Assembly: GCA_020650975.1 (NCBI GenBank)
Contig: JAIPMN010011073.1
Coordinates: 1-27,346, forward strand
Direction of reading: 5' to 3'
Length of the DNA: 27,346 nucleotides
From: Apostichopus californicus
Lineage: Eukaryota > Echinodermata > Holothuroidea > Aspidochirotida > Stichopodidae
The notes under the pieces were generated by a model. The model was not told the DNA's origin. It ran no database searches and saw only the letters and a program-made list of their open reading frames with translations. Shown here in pieces: positions 20,924 through 27,346 of the stretch (position 1 is the stretch's first letter; each line of letters starts with the position of its first letter). A program made the position numbers and the translations under genes.

Positions 20924-21939
20924 CTCAGCTATCATTCTATTTGAGAAATTCGTTTTGATTGGCAATATTTCTGAGCAGTTTATCCATTTGTTTGTTCGTA
21001 AAGTATAAGACATAGGCAGGATGACGGAATCATTTCCTTTCCTGTAATCTCCGGTATTGCTTGCCTTTATGCTCCTTCTGAGCAGACATATAGTTTGTTA
21101 CAATGTTAGAAAGTTGGATTCCTTCATTATTAATGCCCACAACAACCTGTCAGAGAGAGAGAGAGGGATTTAAGCAATTGTAAGTAGAAATTGCAAACGT
21201 CCATGTCAATAATTTATCATAAGTATTATAAGTAAGAACTTAAGAAAGTGGATCACTGAGAAAAGTTAAACTGGTCATTCATACAATTTTACGTGTTCCT
21301 TCAAGTTGTGAATTTGTAAAATATTGCATTGTATTGTAGTTTTGATGAATGGCATAATTGCTGAGCATGCAGCTCACAATGAATGAATGTGTGTTATCCT
21401 TTATCATGCAAATACCAGTGATCCCGTCGGTAAACAACAACAAATGTCTAATACCAAACCATATCTTAATCAGTGTTGAGCTTTGCAGCGACTGTCCTAC
21501 AAATATTCCAAATGTTTCACACTCAAGGAAGGAAGTAATCTTTCCACCACCCATTTTCATTTCTGTGTGTGCGTGTTTTATTTTCTTTAATGAAATGCAA
21601 AACATATCTAAGCATCATTATTTCCTAAATATAATCATGAAATAAGTAAGCGCTCTTTTGGTAATCATAGCTGTTCGGACATCAATTAAATCACGCTTTC
21701 CATGAAGTGGACCACTGTGTCCACTGCGGTGGTCTCGATATGGATCATCTTTAGTTATAAAAAAGCTTACAAGTATTATCTTTACGAACTAAAATATTTG
21801 TTTTCAGATAATAACTTGTTTTAATGTTTTCTCTCTCCTGTTTGATGATAACAAGCATTAGAAACAGAAGTATAGCATAATGCCAGTCATTTATTCATTG
21901 TAATTAAACACTGATAACAGAAAGACTAGAGAGGTACTG
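20924..21939. other. Intergenic stretch, nothing recognised
   Basis: AT-rich sequence with a short AG microsatellite near 21153-21166. Two overlapping frames on opposite strands (21279-21645) show no family resemblance and no splice context, and I do not call them. Confidence 0.5.
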
Positions 21940-22121
21940 TACTGGAACACTGTTCAGGTACTTGTTGCATGGATTCAGTATTCTCAAATACTGGAACACT
22001 GTTTCGGTACTTGTTGCTTTGGTCTCTCATATACTGTTCTAGTACTTGTTGCTTTGGTTCGGTATTCTCAAATACGGCAACACTGTTCAGGTACTTGTTG
22101 CTTTGGTTCGGTTCTCTCATA
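21940..22121. repeat. Minisatellite with 41-49 bp units, four copies
   Basis: Units at 21940-21988, 21989-22031, 22032-22072 and 22073-22121 start TACTG or TACGG, contain GGTACTTGTTGC(T/A)TTGG and end CTCAAA or CTCATA. The first and last are 49 bases; the middle ones carry deletions. Confidence 0.85.
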
Positions 22122-23287
22122 TACTGGAAATGTTAGCCATAGTACTTTTATTTTCTTCAAATCTTCTCCACTTTATGAGTCTGCTTCTCCAGGTTCCATA
22201 TGAGTTGGGATGAGTAAAATGTTATGGTTTAAGGTGAACTTAAATTTCTTTTCCCTTCTTTCCCCTCAACCATGTAACTTCCCCTTAACCAAATCTTGGA
22301 AGAGGATTTAGTTTTCAAAATTGTCAGATAATATGAATAAAAGAGACCAACAAATTTATGATTCTAGCTACACTCTTTTATTTCCTTTATGATCCAGTCA
22401 TAATGTCAAAGGAAAATAGGATCATTTTCTACATATACATATTTTTTACACATTTATATATACATATATATAGATACATACAAAATGTCTCATATGAGAA
22501 AACAGAGGATAGACAAATTTACTCCTGAGCATTACCAAGGAAGGGCCCATTAGACATTCAAATGCAAATGAATTCATATGGGTTCACTATTGGACCTTTT
22601 ATGCTGTGTGCAATTACCACCAATTTCACCCAAGAACGCTACAATAAACCTCAATCAAATGTGGAAATTTAACGATTCAAATCAACCATTGCTAAGCTCT
22701 TGAAAAAAAAACGGCTGGAGCGTTAGTATCAGAAGTAAATTAGAAGATCCACCCCCCCCCCCCGCCCATATGTAAAAGATTCCACATTAACAGTCAAGAA
22801 ATACCACAGCAGTGCTTGGGTGGCACATTCACACTTACTTTAATGAACTACTGACAGGCAGAACTGAATTTTGTTCATTGAAAGTAGGAAAATAAGCTTT
22901 GCATCTTTGTGTTAATCAGTGATGAACAAATTTGTTCACCACAGCTTTGCTCCAGTGACAATGAAGATCTCTCCTCTTTCCTGTATAAGAAACAGCTCCA
23001 GTACTAGCCAAGCAGGTAATATGGGTAAAGATCCCAAGATCATGAACAGTTGATACAATGGACATGACTGGTTTCAGATTCTTCATCAAAGAAAGAACTA
23101 ACCCATGGGCACCTTAACACACAAGGAATCTTGTAAGATTAGATGTGTCAAACACACCCTCCCTCCCCTCACCCCCTCCGAACCCCACTTCAATACACAC
23201 ACCATGATAGATGCAAAACAAAAGATTTACATCAAATAAATATTACATCAATAAAATATTAATTTCTAAGAGGGAAAGTTAGGAATA
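22122..23287. other. Intergenic stretch between convergent PPWD1 and SASS6
   Basis: No exon is recognised. It holds an AT-rich microsatellite-like piece (about 22436-22480, TATATACATATATATAGATA), a 12-base C run at 22752-22763 and C-rich pieces near 23155-23190. It may include distal 3' UTR of either neighbour. Confidence 0.45.
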
Positions 23288-23293
23288 TTTATT
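23288..23293 (-). promoter_or_regulatory. Candidate polyadenylation signal for SASS6
   Basis: TTTATT on the + strand reads AATAAA on the - strand. It lies 734 bases after the proximal SASS6 stop codon and 275 after the end of the last amplified terminal-exon copy. Other AT-rich sites exist, so the assignment is tentative. Confidence 0.35.
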
Positions 23294-23567
23294 CAAAGAG
23301 CTATTATCATGACTTGTAATGTTAACCTTGCTCCTGGCAAACTCACAAAAAGCAGATATTTGCAAGTGAACACAATATCCTCATTGACTGCCACTTGTTG
23401 CTATTGTATACTTTAAACATTGCAAGATTGAATTGAGTAGTTTGTAAGTCACAACTGAAAAAATTTCAAACGTGTCGTTTTTGTCTCTATCTTTGAACTG
23501 GCTTTCCACACTTCAGGCATACTAAACTGCATTGCTATTATACATTATTATCATTATGGCAACAAAA

Positions 23568-24119
23568 CTAGCAACATCTGCTTAAAACAGACAATATCTT
23601 GGTTTCAATCAGGTGGGGGGAGGGGTTCATCTTCATTGAACAGGAAGCTGCACTGGTCTGAGAGGCAGCAAAACTTGGTCAAGTGACCTTGCTATTAACT
23701 GATAGAGCAGATTCATACTAACAAGGTTATGGATCCATTCTATATCATCCTGAAGGTGATGTACTAACTCACAGGTGGGAGGTATTGACTCAGCAGGTGG
23801 TTACAAGTCTGAGAGGTGACATATTAGTCACCTACTTCCGTTATGTGACAATAGAGTAGCTAACCGGACTCCTACTTAGACAGTGTTGGACCTGTTATCC
23901 TTCATTCCCGGGGTAAATGAGGACTCACAAATGGAGGTCTTGGTTGGGGAGCCAAAACAGCTGCACTGATCTGAGAGGTGATACTTTAGGTCCACTTTAA
24001 TACTGACACCTCTCCCTTCTGTCAATTCAGACAGTCTTAGATCCATTCTCCTTCATTCCCAGAGGGAAGTAAGCACTCACAAGAGGAGGTCTTGGCTGAG
24101 CCTGCGGTTGAACTGGTCT
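23568..24119 (-). repeat. Tandemly amplified 3' part of the SASS6 terminal exon, four units of about 150 bp
   Basis: Reading the - strand, the coding piece CCTCTGAG|ACCAGTT ... CCTCCTCTT|GTGAGT is repeated. The AG positions lie at 24118-24119, 23971-23972, 23809-23810 and 23658-23659. The GTGAGT positions lie at 24075-24080, 23923-23928 and 23767-23772, a spacing of 152 and 156. The second unit matches the first over 63 bases without indels and ends with an equivalent stop (SKTV stop, SNTV stop). The third and fourth are more diverged. The first unit is part of the SASS6 reading frame; the others lie downstream of its stop. Confidence 0.8.
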
Positions 24120-26688
24120 CAGAGGCAATCTACTTGGCCCAGTTGCCTGGAAGTGGGTCTTGCCCGGAATGTCATTGACACTTTGCAGGTACTTGGGATC
24201 TAATGCTGGACTGAAATCGGGAGAATTTGTATGTATCAATATAGATCGAACGGTACGCAAATTTGGAGGATTTTAGCAATTTCTTTTTTAATTAAAACAT
24301 GACTTGAGAAAGAATTCTACTGTTGACAAGTCATAATAATCCAATCAAAAACAAAAATGTTAAATGATAATGTTCACAAATATAACAATTCCCAGCTTTA
24401 CATATCCATCCGTAAAATGTGCCTCGAATGTGGAATACTCCCACTAATACTAAATATGTGATGATATTGCCAATTCAGTTTGGACCTCAGTATTAATATT
24501 AATTGATTTTGTTTATCAAATTCAATCGTTTCACACAGAAATCTGCTGTTCATGTCATATAAACAATAATACAACCAAGGATGTATCCAGATCCAATTAC
24601 TGTCCTTGACAAATTTGCATTTTGCTTCTGAAGAGATGATCTAAATGGTTATATTAAGATTATATTATTATAATGATTATATTAAGGTTAAGGTGTTGCT
24701 GAAATCGGGACTTTAACTACTTCTGATTGATGTGCCTCTGTTGCCTAAAGAAAACACTTCTCGTGAACTGAAAGTGGATCGGAAATACAATCTGGGATGA
24801 TGGCAATGTTTCCTAACATTTTAATATCAGAGTTAAATTATCACCGAACAGTCGACCTGTGATGATTTCAAAGGAACCTATGAACAAAAGCTAACTTACC
24901 TCATTCCTGTGACTGGTCTAGATCCTCTTTGTAAGGCCTCAAAGGTTGTTGATTCTGGGATAGCTGAGAGAGAGGCAGGCGTTGAGGTCATGGCTGGGGC
25001 AGAGGAGATACGGGATGAGACGGGTGCGCCTGGGAATGGCGCCACTCCTGAGGCACTCTGCAATGATGATGGCAGCACCATCCTTGACGATTGGTACTGC
25101 ACATGATTCTATTAACATAGTTGTAGAGCGGGAGAATATGAATAAACACAAACCTCACCTCTAATAAAATCAATCAGCACTTGTCATCTATGGATCCAAA
25201 ATCTGTCTCATTTTGAAATATTGTTAGCAGCTGTCTGCATACCGTTAAGATCTTTCATCGGGACTGAGCCACAAGCCACCAGAGCCCTACCCTTCAGAAG
25301 CAATGCTCAGACTACATGAAAGTGGCTTGGATTATGGAATTGATACGAACTTGTGTAGATCAGCTTCTGAGTCAGCGTGTTCCTAGTCGTAGTTTACGTA
25401 GTAGCTCCTACGACGGGGAATTCTGGCTCAATCAACCACGCTCACGTAATAATTTCTATGGTGAGCGTGCTTTTTCTACCTGTGCACCTAGCCTATGGAA
25501 TAAGCTTCCACATTTACTTACCTCTGTGGACGATTTTTATCTTTTTAAATCTAAACTGAAGACTCATTCTTGTATCAGAGAGTTTAAATTTTCTAATTTT
25601 TACTGAATTTGATAATTTTATTTCATTGCTTGCAATTTATATGTTGTACGACGGGTTGAGATGTTTTTATATGTAAAGCGCCTTTTAAGAATATATTTAC
25701 AATTGATGTTAAACAAATAACTTAATCAATCTCAATTGGCAAGCTACGAAAATTGTAGATAAATTTTAACAGCGTCTGGAAATATCCCACCAAGGCCACG
25801 AACCTTCAAACTTTTTGTGCAATCCAATATTCGGTTATACCCCATAGTTTGCATACTTTCGCCCTTACAATATATTTCATGAAAAGTATGGCTTTATATT
25901 AAAATCTGGGAATTTCCATTGTCATAATCTGGTATTTAATTGATATTTGATAATATACGGCTCAATACAAATGTTCACTATTATTATAATTATTATTATT
26001 ACTACTATTGTCATTTGTTTTTGTTATCCTTATTGAAAGACCATAAACGAACTGAATATATGAAAGGAAATGGTTGAAACAACGAAACAAAAGAAGTAAA
26101 TATACATACAATTGTTATTATGGAGATGATACTGTAAGGGACATGATGACACAGCTCTCAGAGAACATTCTCTTACCCACCACCCACTTACCCACTTACC
26201 CTCTTCCCCACTTTACAAGAAAACCATCACATAAACTTCACATCTACATGATCTCCAACATTTTTGTGAAGAAGAATTTTTTTGTTTCCTCATAACAGGG
26301 ATGAACCCGATCTCTCATGTAAATATATATACCACCCGTACCAAACCTCATTTTAATATGAAAAGTATAGCTATGCATTTAGAGGAAGGATATTTAAAGA
26401 TCTTACCGCAGGAAACGTTGGTCTGAAGGTTGGCGGTGCCTTGCCCAGATCTGTCATGCCTTGACGATGAGACAACTGAGCTTCATTGACTTGTTTGTTA
26501 AGCCAATTGATAACTGAGAAAGAGATGAATAACAAGAGTGCTGATGTAAGGGGACGTACCTCGTATTAAACTGCATTTGGCATAAAACTTGAGTGTTTCA
26601 ACTCACCATTTTCATTAGTTTTCAATAGTTGTTTGCTCTCTTCAAGTTTTCCTCTTAAATTCTCCGTATTTTCAGTCAGACTTTTATT
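24027..26688 (-). CDS. SASS6: SASS6 (SAS-6, centriolar cartwheel protein), C-terminal four exons
   Basis: Exons on the - strand: 26688-26607, 26513-26407, 25096-24900 and 24210-24027 (TGA). All borders are GT-AG and the phases agree (82, 107, 197 and 184 bases; 189 residues). The first two exons read as coiled coil, with N-K-S-L-T-E-N and R-G-K-L-E-E-S-K-Q-L-L, and then NENVINWLNKQVNEAQLSHR (split codon at V). The VI.WLNKQ.NE motif marks the end of the SAS-6 coiled coil. The third exon is Ser/Ala/Pro-rich and disordered. The last has LDPKYLQSVNDIPGKTHF and a PRPPL proline segment. SAS-6 dimers form the ninefold cartwheel that starts centriole assembly; the N-terminal head domain and most of the coil lie beyond the right edge. 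The tail is poorly conserved, so the identity rests mainly on the WLNKQ region. Confidence 0.78.
24211..24899 (-). other. SASS6 intron before the terminal exon
   Basis: AT-rich, with donor GTAAGT (24894-24899) and acceptor CCCGATTTCAG. A small AT repeat (ATTATATTA / TGATTATATTAAG) lies near 24652-24690. I see no exon or mobile element in it. Confidence 0.5.
25355..25700 (+). mobile_element. Second LINE (CR1/L2-like) 3' fragment, in a SASS6 intron
   Basis: The + frame reads QLLSQRVPSRSLRSSS, then NNFYGERAFSTCAPSLWNKL and FKSKLKTHS, ending in TGA at about 25604-25606. This is the same post-reverse-transcriptase tail as at 17590-18103 but from a different subfamily. The 3' tail has TATGTAAAGCGCCTTTTAAG. 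It is antisense to SASS6 and 5'-truncated; everything before the LRSS motif is missing or unrecognisable. Confidence 0.75.
25701..26406. other. Remaining SASS6 intron sequence
   Basis: AT-rich, with an ATT/TTA microsatellite at about 25979-26005. The + strand frame at 26074-26295 spans a CCCACTTACC-type simple stretch and resembles no known protein. Nothing else is recognised. Confidence 0.5.
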
Positions 26689-27092
26689 CTGAAAAAAAAG
26701 CGAAGAAACCAAATATTCTAAATTGTTAACAACTAATGCAATGAAATTCCAGCTGGTGCTTTGAATGCTGCATCTGTGTCATGTGGCATAAAACCATAAA
26801 AGAAAGTTTTAATTGTTATTTTCATTTTTCCTTCCACTTTCCACCAGGTTGAGTCATGTGACATCACTGCCTCTGAGGTTTAAATCACAAAGCATACATG
26901 TCAGGAAACATGTCTAAGCAGCCCTGGCAAAGGAGTTGTTTACAAAATGGGTCAGCCTTAAATTAAGACTCATTAGCCTACTTGCTAGAGCACATTCCTT
27001 GTTATCTTGAGGTCATCATTGAATAAAATGCTCTGCTAGCCTAACTAATCTTCAAGACATCTCTTTTTAGTGCTAGTTACCTTTCAGATCAT
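26689..27092 (-). other. SASS6 intron upstream of the first visible exon
   Basis: On the - strand it ends in a strong pyrimidine tract and acceptor (CGCTTTTTTTTCAG). No further SASS6 exon is seen up to the window edge; the MITE at 27097 lies in this intron or beyond. Confidence 0.45.
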
Positions 27093-27346
27093 TTAAAAGC
27101 ATTGAAGACTCGCCCCAACCGCGTACCGCCATCTGAAAAAGTTAACTTTCCGTTGCTTGCAAGTGACGTTTTGTTCGTGTCTACAAAATGCAGACAGTAA
27201 TGAAACGTGATACCTTGTTATCTATTATCTGGACCTAAGATGTCCAACGCTGATAAGTACACTGTATTGTGGGTATTGACCGTAGCTGTATGTATTGACT
27301 GTACACTAGTGTCTAATTACCGACGGTAGCAAGCTGTGTGTGTATT
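27093..27346. mobile_element. TTAA MITE, copy 2, cut by the window end
   Basis: It starts AAGCATTGAAGACTCGCCCC directly after TTAA at 27093-27096 and runs collinear with copy 1 (19261 onward). Shared phrases include CAGACAGTAATGAAACGTGA, TACCTTGTTATCT, GTGGGTATTGACCG and TGTACACTAGTGTCTAATTA. About 250 of 360 bases are visible, with scattered substitutions and small indels. The right end is outside the window. Confidence 0.9.

Noticed and set aside
21279..21645. Two opposed frames of 95-108 residues
   Set aside because: AT-rich, no domain, no splice context, and they mirror each other.
20657..22763. Long C runs (14 at 20657, 12 at 22752)
   Set aside because: Homopolymers of this kind may be real or sequencing/assembly length errors; the first is part of the hAT-like MITE and neither is a separate feature.
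24909..25173. Several overlapping frames on both strands around SASS6 exon 25096-24900
   Set aside because: Only the - strand frame with flanking GTAAGT and TGTGCAG joins in phase with the neighbouring exons; the rest are shadows.
1..27346. CRISPR arrays, operons, bacterial promoters or phage genes
   Set aside because: The tandem repeats lack the spacer pattern of CRISPR and all recognised genes are intron-containing animal genes.

Overview
The window is eukaryotic genomic DNA. It is AT-rich, its genes are broken by GT-AG introns, and its intergenic and intronic sequence is full of transposon fragments and minisatellites. Two conserved animal genes and one transposase-derived gene can be read. 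The proteins and repeat types (LINE tails with a GCGCTTT-type 3' end, a hAT-like element with a GCGCGTAGCC terminus, a Penelope-type hammerhead-like motif) suggest a marine invertebrate. An echinoderm or other invertebrate deuterostome is my best guess, with low confidence.

Layout, left to right. (1) 1066-2939, + strand: the 3' two exons of a Mutator-like (MULE) transposase-derived gene. The frame is intact but key catalytic positions are changed. (2) 2940-5890: no recognised gene; it holds a 1 kb field of degenerate tandem repeats (about 4500-5560). (3) 5891-19096, + strand: PPWD1, a spliceosome-associated WD40/cyclophilin prolyl isomerase. Fifteen exons give 579 residues and only the N-terminal exon(s) are missing. 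Its introns hold minisatellites, a duplicated 0.77 kb repeat, a Penelope-like/hammerhead-like fragment and a decayed LINE 3' end. (4) 19097 to about 19990: the PPWD1 3' UTR, made partly of a 28-bp minisatellite into which a 360-bp TTAA-flanked MITE has inserted, ending at an AATAAA at 19966. (5) About 19990-23290: intergenic, with a 290-bp hAT-like MITE that has 8-bp target duplications, and a 49-bp minisatellite. (6) 26688-24027, - strand: the last four recognised coding exons of SASS6 (SAS-6, centriole cartwheel protein), convergent with PPWD1. The 3' part of its terminal exon has been tandemly amplified at about 150-bp spacing. (7) 27097 to the end: a second copy of the TTAA MITE.

The genes do not form a pathway. 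PPWD1 acts in the spliceosome, SAS-6 in centriole assembly, and the MULE protein is either a transposon relic or a domesticated derivative. The most interesting structures are the amplified SAS-6 terminal exon, whose copies keep splice-like signals and open frames; the catalytically altered but open MULE protein; and the MITE whose empty site can be read from the minisatellite around it.
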